Below are positions 33,902 through 43,704 of a stretch of DNA of 64,000 nt, piece by piece. Within the stretch, counting starts at the first letter, position 1; each line of letters starts with the position of its first letter. The DNA comes from Fen-1273 sp963748405 (GTDB taxonomy: Bacteria > Bacteroidota > Ignavibacteria > UBA10030 > UBA6906), in contig CAVVIT010000012.1 of the NCBI GenBank assembly GCA_963748405.1, forward strand, positions 1 to 64,000. The letters run 5' to 3'. Made by a program: the position numbers and the translations under genes. The notes under the pieces are model-generated. The model ran no database searches. It was not told the origin of the DNA and saw only the letters and a list, made by a program, of their open reading frames with translations.

Positions 33902-34015
33902 CATGTTAACTGTTACATATATCGAGGAGTAGGGGTTAAGCTTTCACCACCATCACCCCCCACCCAAAAACCAGTGCTTCATCACATTCATCAATTTCCT
34001 GTCGAGGGAGGGGTT

Positions 34016-34549
34016 ATGAACCGAACAACAGCGTGGCTCGCTGTCCTTGTGTTCGCCGTCGCCGCCGGGGGGTGCGCGCCGGAGTACTCGAGGTATCATT
34101 ACCGTGAACGTCCGCCGGTCAGAGATTCGCTCGCGTTGATGTCGAAACAGGACGTCATCGCGCTTTCGAAGACGAAGATCGGTGATGGCGTCATCATCAG
34201 TTTGATCAACAACTCGGGATCCACGTTCCATCTCAGGACGAACGACGTCATCGAGCTCGCGGATTCCGGAGTGAGCGATACGGTGATCAGTGCGATGATG
34301 AGGACGGATGCTCCGGATGGCGGTGGTGGGGAACCCGGCAGATACTACGCGGGCTATCCGCCGTACTACTGGTGGGGAGTCACCCCGTGGTGGTCCCCCT
34401 GGTATTTCTCCGGGTACTACGGGTACTTGGGCGGGTATTACGCGCCTTACTACTACAGGGGATATGCACCGTACTACGGCGGCTACCGCTATCGCTCGTA
34501 CGGTGGCGGCGGTGGCGGTGGATATCGCGCAATGGGTCGTCGACGCTGA
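34016..34549 (+). CDS. Lipoprotein with Tyr/Gly-rich C-terminus
   Basis: 177 residues from the ATG at 34016 (GAGGGAGGGG just upstream). Lipoprotein signal MNRTTAWLAVLVFAVAAGGC. Residues about 40-95 form a small domain (LMSKQDVIALSKTKIGDGVIISLINNSGSTFHLRTNDVIELADSGVSDTVISAMM), as in SHOCT-like or BON-like helical modules of envelope proteins. The C-terminal 75 residues are nearly all Tyr, Gly, Trp, Pro and Arg (PYYWWGVTPWW, YYGYLGGYYAPYYYRGY), ending GGGGGGYRAMGRRR. The 3' end and downstream flank are duplicated at 35831-36032. Function unknown. Confidence 0.8.
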   Translation: MNRTTAWLAVLVFAVAAGGCAPEYSRYHYRERPPVRDSLALMSKQDVIALSKTKIGDGVIISLINNSGSTFHLRTNDVIELADSGVSDTVISAMMRTDAPDGGGGEPGRYYAGYPPYYWWGVTPWWSPWYFSGYYGYLGGYYAPYYYRGYAPYYGGYRYRSYGGGGGGGYRAMGRRR

Positions 34550-34670
34550 AGTCGTCCATTCGCTGAATTTTCTTCTCGAATCTTGGGCCTGACAGGCGCG
34601 TTGTTGCCGTGTAACATGTCCCCCCCTTCGGTACCGGCGCGACCTGAAGGGCCCGAGCCCATTTTCATCC
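34466..34670 (+). repeat. Direct repeat copy 1 (3' end of lipoprotein gene plus flank)
   Basis: About 205 bp covering the last 28 codons of the Tyr/Gly-rich lipoprotein gene and about 120 bp of 3' flank. Copy 2 is at 35831-36032 in the same orientation. The flank (…CTCGAATCTTGGGCCTGACAG…) is at least as conserved as the coding part. Confidence 0.9.
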
Positions 34671-34701
34671 CCGAATCAAATCCGTACAGCAAGAGGAGTT
34701 A

Positions 34702-35376
34702 TCACTTCTCCTGAGGTGGTTCCAGCAGCTTCATCGGGACCTTGAGATTGATCAATCCTCCCGGGAGTCGCTCGATTGCGATCCTGGATTTGGGCAGCCG
34801 GATAAGTTTCCTGTCCCAGAATATGGATATTGCCTCTGCAGTTTCTTCCTGAATCGGCCAGGAATTAAGTGTAATCATTTGAGACGTTGCTGGCGGGTCT
34901 GATTTCTCCTTCTTCACTATTCTGGCGTCACCTTTTGTCACTACTCTGTAGTGTTCGGTCGAGAGGGCGAATGCCCCCGCAATCGCGCCGGGGACCACAC
35001 CCATGGCTACGCCCATGACGCCGGCATCCCCTATATATCTGGCATCCTGGTTGCCGATCACGATTCCGCGAAAAGCGCCCCGACCGATACCCCGTAGTAC
35101 GCTCGTCAGGACGATTTCATCCACTCTGGAAAGCGGGAGCACAATTTCCACGTCGTTCGAGGGATCATAACCAACCAGACTGTCCGTTCTGAACGTCAGC
35201 CGCTCCAGGTCAAATTCGTTTCCTTCGATCGAGTAAACAATTGAACTGCGCCCCTCCATTTTGTCCATTGCCTCAACGAATTCGCCAGCGCCCGGGTCCC
35301 GCGGAAGGTAGAACGTTGTCGAACATCCCATGAGCAGAATGAGAGTGCAGGACCAGAGGATTGTCAGAGATTTCAT
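34702..35376 (-). CDS. Uncharacterised lipoprotein
   Basis: 224 residues. Lipoprotein signal MKSLTILWSCTLILLMGC. The body has a beta-rich part (SSIVYSIEGNEFDLERLTFRTDSLVGYD), a Gly-rich central stretch resembling a small glycine-zipper membrane hairpin (GIGRGAFRGIVIG…GDAGVMGVAMGVVPGAIAGAFA), and a charged C-terminus. I do not recognise the family. It lies between the two copies of the direct repeat, on the opposite strand. Confidence 0.75.
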   Translation of the reverse strand: MKSLTILWSCTLILLMGCSTTFYLPRDPGAGEFVEAMDKMEGRSSIVYSIEGNEFDLERLTFRTDSLVGYDPSNDVEIVLPLSRVDEIVLTSVLRGIGRGAFRGIVIGNQDARYIGDAGVMGVAMGVVPGAIAGAFALSTEHYRVVTKGDARIVKKEKSDPPATSQMITLNSWPIQEETAEAISIFWDRKLIRLPKSRIAIERLPGGLINLKVPMKLLEPPQEK

Positions 35377-35758
35377 AAGTGCACCTCCTCAGTGGACTCT
35401 TCAAACATACTCCACCGGGTAATGCCAGGTGTCACCAAAATGTCAGATACCGAAAAATCGCCTTCTGTGCCCAAAGCCTCAATTGGGAATTGTCAGATGC
35501 GGGGGATGTCGCAAGAGGGGGGGGACTCACGCTACCGGAGACGATGGACAAATCTGCGCAGGTCCCCGGGCAGTCGGAACATCGTGGCCGGGATTCGTCC
35601 GTCAGAGCCAGACCCTGAACACTGTGAGAGCGATGACCATGGCCGAACATATTCGGAAGAATCCGTCGAGAATGAGATTCAATGCTGTTGGGTTTCCTGA
35701 CGAAATCCAGATCCGCTCCTTGCGTTCTGACCCCGCCTCCGCCTGTACGCTCAACTCC

Positions 35759-35830
35759 CGGTGGGGGCGCCTTCTTCCTTCAAATCCTGATGAACCACGC
35801 GATGACGACGATATTGACCCCCCGGAGCGC
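35759..35830 (-). pseudogene. Relic of the 3' end of a membrane-protein gene (paralogue at 46.7 kb)
   Basis: Read on the minus strand this gives VNIVVIAWFIRI-stop-RKKAPPPG, matching VNIVVIAWFVRIWRRNLPPPG near the C-terminus of the intact gene at 46621-47076. The match to 46684-46755 is ungapped over 72 bp, about 54 identical by hand count. It contains an in-frame stop and no remaining 5' part. Confidence 0.8.
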
Positions 35831-36032
35831 GCGCCGTACTATGGCGGCTACCGCTATCGCACGTACGGCGGAGGTGGCGGCGGTGGAAACGGTTCGATGG
35901 GCCGTCGACGCTGAGGTCGTGCGTTAGCTGAATTCTCTTCTCGAATCTTGGGCCTGACAGGCGCGTTGTTGCCGTGTAACTTTCCCCCCCCCGGTACCGG
36001 CGTGACCTGAAGGGCCCGAGCCCATTTCCATC
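35831..36032 (+). repeat. Direct repeat copy 2 (truncated lipoprotein tail plus flank)
   Basis: Diverged copy of 34466-34670: encodes APYYGGYRYRTYGGGGGGGNGSMGRRR-stop, then the same 3' flank. It lacks the signal peptide and body, so it is a pseudogene fragment. It begins exactly where the membrane-protein relic ends. Confidence 0.9.
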
Positions 36033-36293
36033 TTCTTCTGATTCATTCTGCCCGCCTCGCGTTTCCGTCTCGATCGTCCCGCCACGCTTGAACGCCTCTC
36101 CTTTCTCCGCCCTTCAGTTTTCTCGCAAATAGCGTATTTTTCGCGACCGTGCGGTCGGATGCATCCCGGCAAGTGGTGCATCCGCCCAATAACCTTCCCA
36201 CACTCGAACGGTCAGTTGCGGATTGTCCCGATTGTATATACCATTGCCTGTGTTCGTGCTGTATCCGTTCTGCCCCTCCATCTGGCAACCGCC

Positions 36294-39200
36294 ATGACCC
36301 TCTCCCGATGTCTGATTGCGCTGGTGATCTTCCCCGCAGTTGCCGCACCACTTCATGGCCAGGCCCAAAGATCATATCTCAGTCCCCTTTCAATTGACAA
36401 GGGCCTCAGCTTCAGCTGTGTTAATGCCATTCTGCAGGACCGGAGAGGGTTTCTCTGGTTCGGCACCGCCAACGGGTTAAACAGGTACGATGGCGGTGAT
36501 TTTGTCGTGTACAGGACGGACCCGGCGGAATCCACCTCGATATCCGCGAACGAGATAAGATCAATGTTTGAGGACAGGCACGGAGATCTCTGGATTGATG
36601 CGTCCACAGAGCTCAACCGCTTCGACAGGATCAAGGGGACGTTCACACGATGTTTGCGCGGTGCGCATTTGGTGTCTATGTACGAGGATACATCCGCCGG
36701 TCCGGGACTGGAAGCTATGTGGTTTGCCACGAACGGATCCGGTCTCTACCGCTATGACAGGAATACGCAGGCGTTCACTCGGTACCGTCACAATCCGGGC
36801 GATCTCAACAGCCTGTCGAGCGATTCCGTGATTTCTCTTTTTGTCGACCGCAAGGGGACTCTCTGGATCGGCGCGATCAATGGCCTCAATTCGCTTGATA
36901 CACAACGCGGTCAATTCACTCACTATCCTGACGGTCCGGCTCATCAGGTTCAGAAGATCATTCAGGATCGAGACACTGCTCGTCCGGTCCTCTGGATCGG
37001 TACCGATGACGGTCTGTACGCGTACGACTACTCGGCAAGGTCGTTTTCGCACTACCGGAACCGGTTTGCACGGCCGGGCCGGAGCTGGGACAATTGGGTC
37101 GTCGACCTCTATTGTGACCATGAGGATTCACTCTGGGTCCTCTTGAGGTTGGGAATTGCCCGGTTTGACCGTGTGACAATGAGTATCGAAAACTATCAAA
37201 GTTGTGACGATCCCATTGCGCCGCGATTTTTGACATCGCAGTTCCTCGAAGACAGAACAGGGGTTGTCTGGGCTGTAAGGACGTGGAATTTTCAGATAGC
37301 GCATGATCCCGTGAAACACATCTGGGATGTTCATTCTTATGGCGACATTTTCTGGGCCCTCTCGATGCTGGAGGACAATACCGGAACAAAATGGTTTGGG
37401 ACAATGTCTGGGGGCCTGAGGAAAGTCGATAAATCAGAAAAACAATTTGAATTCTTCACGGTTCAGCCTGGCGATACGACGAGCCTTTCATTCCAGACCG
37501 TGAACGGAATCTGGGAGGACCATTCGGGATTTGCCTGGATCGGGACGGCAGACGGATTGAACAAGCTTGACCCTTCAACGGGGCGATTCAGGCACTATCT
37601 CCCGGAACCGGGAAATGGGTCCAGCCTGATCGATGGGGGAGTGTGCCGTGTTCTTGAAGACCGGCAGGGAGCGCTGTGGGTTGGTACTGCGGCTGGACTT
37701 GACAAATTTGACCGGAAGAACAACACGTTTAAACACTACGTCCACGATCCCCGAAACCCCAGTAGCCTGACGTCGGACTTTATACACCTTGTCCTTCAAG
37801 ACAGGGAGGGAAGGTTGTGGGTTGTCCCCGCCAACGGCGTTCTCGAAGAATTCAATCGCAGATCAAACACGTTTCTCCACCACTTCCCTGGGTACCCGAA
37901 AACCCCCAATTATGGAAGGCCGACTTCTCTGATTCAAGACAGCGGCGGCCTCCTGTGGCTCGGGCTCGAAAGCGGAGGGGTGACCTCATATAATCCCGCC
38001 ACCGGGAAATTCGTACAATATGTCCACAGTGCGGACCCGGCGACAGGGAGGGGAAGCCTGAGTCAGAATGATGTGGCTTCAATTCTGGAGGACCACAACG
38101 GAGTGCTCTGGATCGGGACGCGTGCGGGGCTTAACAGATTCGATAGGAGCTCGGGTACATTTTCTCAAGTCAGTGTCAGGGATGGACTGGCAAGTGATTG
38201 GATCGGTGGTATTCTGGAAGACGGGCATGGCCGTCTATGGTTAGGGACCGCAAAAGGAATCTCACGCTACGACCCGCGGACAGGTGCAGTCCGGAATTTT
38301 GACGCAAGTGACGGTGTGAAATTTGATGTCTGTGAAAATGCTCACAAGGGCGGAACGGGCTATATGTACTTTGGCGGATTCAAGGGGTTCGTTCGATTCC
38401 ACCCCGATAGCATACGCGACAATACGTATGTCCCCCCGGTTGTCATCACAGAGTTCCGGGTATTCGACAAACCCGCCCGGCCCGACACAGCAATATCCGA
38501 GAAGAAATCACTGGAACTCTCGTACAGAGATAATGTGTTCTCCTTCGCATTTGCGGCGCTGAACTACACCCATCCGGAAAAGAATCAGTACGCGTACAAA
38601 CTTGAAGGCTTTGACAGGGACTGGGTCTACTGTGGATCACGAAGGACGGCGTCCTACACAAATCTTGAGGGGGGGTCGTACACATTCCGCGTGAAAGGAT
38701 CGAACAACGACGGCGTCTGGAATGATGCGGGAACTTCGATACTTGTCACGATCATTCCCCCCTTCTGGGCGACGCTGTGGTTCACAGTGCTTGTTCTTAC
38801 CGCGGCCGTTCTCTCTGTCGGCGGAGCCACCCGGTTCATCCTTGTGCGGAGGCACAACAGGACAGTGGATAAGTTGAAATATGAGGGGGCGCTGGAGCAG
38901 GAAAGGCTCCGGATATCCCAGGACATGCATGACGAGGTAGGGGCAAGCCTGACGGAGATCGCCCTCCTCAGCGAATTGACGAAAAAGGACATTGAGGAGC
39001 GGCATGAAACGATGATACACGCCCAACAGATTTCCGACAAGGTGGCGGAGGTGATCGACACGTTCAGCCAGATCATCTGGGCTCTTAACCCGAAGAACGA
39101 TACGCTCGACAATTTGATTGCCCATGTGCGGCATTATGTCGTACGGTATCTCGGGATGACGCCGATCAGGTGCATATTTGACATCCCGGAGGCTATTCCG

Positions 39201-39509
39201 CCCCTGCACGTATCTGCGGAGGCCCGAAGGAACCTTTTCCTTGTCGTCAAAGAGGCCGTACATAACGTCGTCAAGCATTCGAAGGCTTCAGAGGTAAGAA
39301 TCTCCATGACGATGAACAGCGAGGCCATGGAGATCAATATCGCCGACAACGGGGAAGGATTTTCGCTTGAAGAGAGGGAAGGAACGGGGAATGGGCTGGG
39401 GACAATGAGGAGGAGGATCGAGGACTTGAGAGGGAGATTCCTGCTCGAATCGAATCATCTTCTGGGGAGCATTGTCAAAATCTCTCTTCCCCTGGGTTCG
39501 TCCGGTTGA
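36294..39509 (+). CDS. Beta-propeller/Y_Y_Y sensor histidine kinase (HisKA_3)
   Basis: 1071 residues from the ATG at 36294, chosen for the signal peptide MTLSRCLIALVIFPAVAAPLHGQ. About 13-14 Reg_prop blades follow (repeats of the type ILQDRRGFLWFGTANGLNRYD, about 45-690), then a Y_Y_Y domain (about 740-820), one membrane helix (about 825-850), HisKA_3 with the phospho-acceptor in ISQDMHDEVGASLTEIALLSEL, and a HATPase (KEAVHNVVKHSKASEV, DNGEGFS, GNGLGTMRRRI). Periplasmic propellers of this kind sense glycans or peptides in FCB bacteria. The NarL-type partner follows after 61 bases. Confidence 0.9.
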   Translation: MTLSRCLIALVIFPAVAAPLHGQAQRSYLSPLSIDKGLSFSCVNAILQDRRGFLWFGTANGLNRYDGGDFVVYRTDPAESTSISANEIRSMFEDRHGDLWIDASTELNRFDRIKGTFTRCLRGAHLVSMYEDTSAGPGLEAMWFATNGSGLYRYDRNTQAFTRYRHNPGDLNSLSSDSVISLFVDRKGTLWIGAINGLNSLDTQRGQFTHYPDGPAHQVQKIIQDRDTARPVLWIGTDDGLYAYDYSARSFSHYRNRFARPGRSWDNWVVDLYCDHEDSLWVLLRLGIARFDRVTMSIENYQSCDDPIAPRFLTSQFLEDRTGVVWAVRTWNFQIAHDPVKHIWDVHSYGDIFWALSMLEDNTGTKWFGTMSGGLRKVDKSEKQFEFFTVQPGDTTSLSFQTVNGIWEDHSGFAWIGTADGLNKLDPSTGRFRHYLPEPGNGSSLIDGGVCRVLEDRQGALWVGTAAGLDKFDRKNNTFKHYVHDPRNPSSLTSDFIHLVLQDREGRLWVVPANGVLEEFNRRSNTFLHHFPGYPKTPNYGRPTSLIQDSGGLLWLGLESGGVTSYNPATGKFVQYVHSADPATGRGSLSQNDVASILEDHNGVLWIGTRAGLNRFDRSSGTFSQVSVRDGLASDWIGGILEDGHGRLWLGTAKGISRYDPRTGAVRNFDASDGVKFDVCENAHKGGTGYMYFGGFKGFVRFHPDSIRDNTYVPPVVITEFRVFDKPARPDTAISEKKSLELSYRDNVFSFAFAALNYTHPEKNQYAYKLEGFDRDWVYCGSRRTASYTNLEGGSYTFRVKGSNNDGVWNDAGTSILVTIIPPFWATLWFTVLVLTAAVLSVGGATRFILVRRHNRTVDKLKYEGALEQERLRISQDMHDEVGASLTEIALLSELTKKDIEERHETMIHAQQISDKVAEVIDTFSQIIWALNPKNDTLDNLIAHVRHYVVRYLGMTPIRCIFDIPEAIPPLHVSAEARRNLFLVVKEAVHNVVKHSKASEVRISMTMNSEAMEINIADNGEGFSLEEREGTGNGLGTMRRRIEDLRGRFLLESNHLLGSIVKISLPLGSSG

Positions 39510-39570
39510 TGCACCCCGGCGTGCGTGAGGAAGTCTGTGAGGGCAGATTCTCCATGACAGGTGGTCCACA

Positions 39571-40194
39571 ATGATCAAAGTAGCAATAGTCGAGGATAAC
39601 GAACGAATCCGTAGCGGGCTGTACACGTTGATTAATGGATCCGACGGATTTCAGTGTGTTGCAGCATACGGTGATGCGGAATCCGCTCTCGCTCATCTGA
39701 TGCACCTTAACCTCGACGTCGTTCTGATGGATATCAAATTGCCAGGGATGTCAGGCATCGAGTGCGTCGCCCGACTGAAAGAACGGCATCCGGCTTTTGA
39801 GATTATGATGCTTACCGTGTATGAGGAGAACGAGCTTGTATTCAAGTCGCTTCTGGCCGGAGCGACGGGCTATATTGTGAAACGGACACCCCCCGCAGAA
39901 CTGCTCGAGGCGATCAGAGATTTGCACGATGGTGGTTCGCCTATGTCCGATCAGATCGCCCGGAAAGTTGTCCGGGAATTCCAGGAGCTGGGAAGATCGT
40001 CGACGGAGACTGAGAATCTGACCGAGCGCGAAATGGAGATTCTCACCTATCTTGCAAAGGGATATCATGACAGTGAGATCGCCGCAAAATTCTTCCTGAG
40101 CATCAAGACCGTACGAACCCATCTCAGAAACATCTATAAGAAGCTGCACGTCCGCTCACGCACGGAAGCTGTTCTGAAATACCTCAAGAAGTAA
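39571..40194 (+). CDS. NarL/FixJ-family response regulator
   Basis: 207 residues. Receiver domain: VEDNERIR, phospho-acceptor Asp in VVLMDIKLPGMSG (about residue 54), Thr in MLTVYEE, Lys in YIVKRTPP. C-terminal LuxR helix-turn-helix (LTEREMEILTYLAKGYHDSEIAAKFFLSIKTVRTHLRNIYKKLHVRSRTEAV). It is the cognate partner of the upstream HisKA_3 kinase. The protease and TonB receptor downstream are plausible targets. Confidence 0.9.
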   Translation: MIKVAIVEDNERIRSGLYTLINGSDGFQCVAAYGDAESALAHLMHLNLDVVLMDIKLPGMSGIECVARLKERHPAFEIMMLTVYEENELVFKSLLAGATGYIVKRTPPAELLEAIRDLHDGGSPMSDQIARKVVREFQELGRSSTETENLTEREMEILTYLAKGYHDSEIAAKFFLSIKTVRTHLRNIYKKLHVRSRTEAVLKYLKK

Positions 40195-40412
40195 ACCTCC
40201 CGCATTCCCTCTCCCCGAAGTCCTTTTCTTCGCTTATACCTACAACTGCGTAGTTCTACCTCTGTTACGCATAATTCTTGACCTGATTTACCTCGTAGTA
40301 CCGATGTCATAGAACGGCACGCCTCTCTACGTTGCCTCCACCTATTTCAGGCCTGCGCGGCTTGACCGCTCAGGGAGAACGTCGGTGGATTTCAACAGGA
40401 GGAGGTGTGGCC

Positions 40413-43400
40413 ATGAGACATGCAGCGCTCATTGCGATCCTTTTGTGGGCCCCGCTGGCCATTCCGCAGGGCAGAAACGTGCACGCTGACAGGATGTGCG
40501 CATTGCAGGGTGGTGTCTCACCGAAGCAGATCGTCGATTCGGTGTTCAACCTCAAGATCCTTCTCGTCCAATTTACAGACGTCAGGTGCCGGATGGACGC
40601 CGACGCGACGTCCCCCCGGTACACATGCGCAGATTTTGAAGATCTTCTGGGCTCGGAGGGGGTGTACGTCTCTCCCGCGATGCATTCCCCCGACGGGGAT
40701 GAGGTGTTTGGAAGCATGAACGACTACTTCATCAACATGTCGGGGGGAAGGATGAGGATTCATGCCTTCGTCGTCAACCGGAGGGATAGCCTCTCGGGCA
40801 AACCTGTCTGGATTACGCTCGGCCAGACGAAACAGTATTATCAGGAGACCACTGTCGACTTCTTCTATGATTCGTTCGATCTGGCAATCGCCCTGGGACT
40901 CGATGTGGCACGATCAGAAAATACAATGCTTGCCGTCATCTATGCAGGGAACACTTATTTCCTCAACGGCGGACTCAACCCCAGGGCCTGGGGGCTGAAC
41001 TACGTCATGAGCGAGGTTCAGGGGAAGCCCTACAACCAGGAACTCCCGGGTGCAAGGTTCTCGAGAATAGGAATTCACTGTCACGAGTTCGCGCACACGC
41101 TGGGGATCGGCCATTCCACCGGGGGCAGGGCCGATCTGATGTACGGGGGCACCTCAAACGGTTCGGTGGACGGAAATGCGCCTGCTCCGTTAAATGCCAT
41201 AGTGCGGGCACGGTTGGGGTGGGCCGGCGTCATCTCCGCGGGAAGTATGGACCGGCAGGAGGTTGATCTCCCTTACTCGCTCGGCAAGCCCACCGTCTAC
41301 GTGATGGAGAACAGCGTGGGGGATCAGTTCTACGTCGAAAACAGGAGATTCGATCAGACGATGACGATCGGCGCGACGGTGGTCCCTGATTACAACAATG
41401 TGATGTTCTTCCCTCCCGCAGGTCCCCACCATGCAATAACCCAGGGGATATTTGTCTGGCGCGTGACCACGGACGGCGATCTGGCCGATCCAGGCTATTC
41501 GAGTGAGGGACTCGTGTATGCGAGCGGCAGATACGGAAGAACATATCCGGAGAATGAAGTTTCCGACACGGACGACGGCGTCCCGTTTCCCGGTGTGAGC
41601 AATAACACACTCCTGACGCCCTGGTCTGACCCGAGAAATCCTTACATACGCGAATCCGACTTTTTCACACCCGGTCTCTTCCACTATACGCTCTACGTGC
41701 CGAACACGAAAGGGGGAGCGAACTGCGGGATGGAAGTCCTGTCGGGAGATCGTGCGGCCGGCACATTCCGCGTCAGGTTCTATTCGTCGAACCCGCCCAA
41801 TCCCGCGCTTGCACTCTTGCCTGTCCCGGACAGCGTGGGATTTTACGAAAGCAGGAGGACGGTCATCCGCCGGGACTCCGGATCCATCCACCAGGCAGCC
41901 GAGCTCGGGGGAGAGATTTTCTACCGACGGTCAACGGATGGGGGCCGGAGCTGGAGTCCGGCATCTCCCGTTTCCTCAGGTTTGGGAGGAAACAGCGCGC
42001 CGTGTATGGCGCGTGCGGGCACGGCTCTGCTGATGACGTGGCAAACAGATGCCAGTGACGTTGCGGACACGGGCCGCTCTATCATCCTGGTCAGAAGCAC
42101 TGATGCGGGAAAGAGCTGGTGTGACACACTCAATCTGGGGTGGTCGAGTCATTGCGCTCCCCCGGGGGCGGAACCCTTCCTTGCCGGTGCGAATGACGGG
42201 TCAGCCATTCTCGTCTATCGGGCCGAAAGATCGTCGCTTGTATCCACGTATTCCTCTGACGCAGGGATCACCTGGAGTCCCCAGCGGGCGGTTCTTTCGG
42301 GCTGTAACCCTTTGATTGACCCTTCAGTTCTCCTGGCCAAACCAATGAACGGCGGGGTTGAAGAGGAAATCGCATATTGCTCAGATTCTTCCGGTGGTTC
42401 GCCGACGGTCTATGTTGAATGTTGTCCGTTCGCGATGGAAATGTCAGGTCACTCGGTGAATTTCTCCCGGACGATCCCTTCCGGGTACGTTTCCTTCTCC
42501 CGGCCGGCGTTCATCGCTGCCTGCCCGGGCGGTACCCGTCCCACCCGTGTCCTCTGGGATGCGATTGACCTGTTTGAATCGAATTCGCGGGCGATTGTTC
42601 TTCGGGGCATGTATGCTTCGTCCCCCGGCAATTCCTCTACGATCCTTAAAGGATCGTGGCAGGACGATCTGTCGTTGAAATGCATGGAAGATGTCCTGGC
42701 CGGAAAGTTGCGATGGAGATATCAATCGCGTGTGCTCAATCTGCTGGATACAACGGGCGGCTCTGAAGTGAGTATTGAAGTCGGCGGTATCGGACTCCGC
42801 CATCGAGACGGAAGTATAGACTCACTCAACCTTGTGGATCCTCCGGCCGACACTGCAAGACTGGACGAGGCCGCGCTCCTCAATTCTGGCAGATCCGGCG
42901 CATTCATCCTGGGCCCCGGGGCCGATACATTGATTGTGGTTTTCGGTGTGTACGGGAAATCTCCCTCCTCATTGTTCACCGCATCGCAGGGTCACGTTGG
43001 AATTCAGATTGTCTGCGGGCAGGGCGATACGGTCATTGCCACACTGTTCAGTCAATCGGCTGCGACGTTCGGGGATTATGAGCGGAATCTTACACGTCTT
43101 GCACTCCCCGTCGGCCCCCTCGCGCAGCTATGGGCCAAGCAGCCCGTCTCGTTTCGGATTAACACTGACGGCCTCCGGTCTGATATCCCGTTGACTCCGG
43201 GGCTGTGCCACATGTATTCGAATCTTGCGCAGGATCCCGTGTTATTTTCTGTAACGGAGGTTGCGGGTGGACGTCACGACGGAACTCCGCCTCCCACATA
43301 TTCCCTTGCGCAAAACTATCCTAACCCGTTCAACCCCTCAACGATCATTCGGTACAGCCTGCCGCACGCAATACCTGTGAGTTTGGCCGTTTATGATCTG

Positions 43401-43556
43401 CTGGGAAAGAAGGTCACAACTCTGGTTGAGGGAAGTCAGAATGCGGGAACGCATGAAATTCAGTTCAACGCAGGCACACTCGCAAGCGGAGTCTATATGT
43501 ACCGGCTGACCGCGGGTAGCTTCGTAAGCGTGAAAAGGGCGCTACTCGTCAGGTGA
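40413..43556 (+). CDS. Secreted M6-type metalloprotease with Asp-box repeats and type IX-like sorting tail
   Basis: 1047 residues from the ATG at 40413 (AGGAGG upstream). After a signal peptide comes the M6/immune-inhibitor-A catalytic domain with zinc motif HEFAHTLGIGH at 224-234. Residues about 490-640 carry three Asp-box motifs (STDGGRSW, STDAGKSW, SSDAGITW), as in sialidase-like propellers. The C-terminus (YSLAQNYPNPFNPSTIIRY … GVYMYRLTAGSFVSVKRALLVR) is a FlgD-like sorting domain used by type IX-type secretion. Probably a surface or secreted peptidase feeding the TonB receptor encoded directly downstream. Confidence 0.87.
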   Translation: MRHAALIAILLWAPLAIPQGRNVHADRMCALQGGVSPKQIVDSVFNLKILLVQFTDVRCRMDADATSPRYTCADFEDLLGSEGVYVSPAMHSPDGDEVFGSMNDYFINMSGGRMRIHAFVVNRRDSLSGKPVWITLGQTKQYYQETTVDFFYDSFDLAIALGLDVARSENTMLAVIYAGNTYFLNGGLNPRAWGLNYVMSEVQGKPYNQELPGARFSRIGIHCHEFAHTLGIGHSTGGRADLMYGGTSNGSVDGNAPAPLNAIVRARLGWAGVISAGSMDRQEVDLPYSLGKPTVYVMENSVGDQFYVENRRFDQTMTIGATVVPDYNNVMFFPPAGPHHAITQGIFVWRVTTDGDLADPGYSSEGLVYASGRYGRTYPENEVSDTDDGVPFPGVSNNTLLTPWSDPRNPYIRESDFFTPGLFHYTLYVPNTKGGANCGMEVLSGDRAAGTFRVRFYSSNPPNPALALLPVPDSVGFYESRRTVIRRDSGSIHQAAELGGEIFYRRSTDGGRSWSPASPVSSGLGGNSAPCMARAGTALLMTWQTDASDVADTGRSIILVRSTDAGKSWCDTLNLGWSSHCAPPGAEPFLAGANDGSAILVYRAERSSLVSTYSSDAGITWSPQRAVLSGCNPLIDPSVLLAKPMNGGVEEEIAYCSDSSGGSPTVYVECCPFAMEMSGHSVNFSRTIPSGYVSFSRPAFIAACPGGTRPTRVLWDAIDLFESNSRAIVLRGMYASSPGNSSTILKGSWQDDLSLKCMEDVLAGKLRWRYQSRVLNLLDTTGGSEVSIEVGGIGLRHRDGSIDSLNLVDPPADTARLDEAALLNSGRSGAFILGPGADTLIVVFGVYGKSPSSLFTASQGHVGIQIVCGQGDTVIATLFSQSAATFGDYERNLTRLALPVGPLAQLWAKQPVSFRINTDGLRSDIPLTPGLCHMYSNLAQDPVLFSVTEVAGGRHDGTPPPTYSLAQNYPNPFNPSTIIRYSLPHAIPVSLAVYDLLGKKVTTLVEGSQNAGTHEIQFNAGTLASGVYMYRLTAGSFVSVKRALLVR

Positions 43557-43704
43557 CCGGATGCGTGCCGGTTCTGCATTGAGCGCACTTGACTCTGACC
43601 TTCCCGCATCATACACTACGGCCGTTACGGTATTGCTCTGGCCCCCAACAGTCCCCGCATCCTCAACCCTGGTCTTCGGGCTGGTTCCCCCTACGGGAAT
43701 TGTC

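Larger units (their letters stand above)
35377..36293. other. Gene-poor mosaic of decayed and duplicated fragments
   Basis: 917 bp without an intact gene. It holds a relic of a membrane-protein gene (35759-35830, minus strand) directly abutting direct repeat copy 2 (35831-36032). Several reading frames of 80-160 codons exist here but have no start signals or family features. 35400-35758 contains nothing I recognise. The last 260 bp presumably hold the promoter of the sensor kinase. Confidence 0.7.

Noticed and set aside
33798..34015. tRNA-like or attachment-site sequence after the GH43 gene
   Set aside because: No cloverleaf or flanking direct repeat found; the only clear element is the terminator hairpin.
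35379..35927. Three plus-strand frames of 80-160 codons in the gene-poor region
   Set aside because: They run through the decayed membrane-gene fragment and the truncated repeat copy; no ribosome-binding site, no family match except the duplicated Gly-rich tail.
40195..40412. Possible small RNA or riboswitch between the NarL regulator and M6 protease
   Set aside because: Only short weak dyads seen; nothing resembling a known riboswitch or a terminator.
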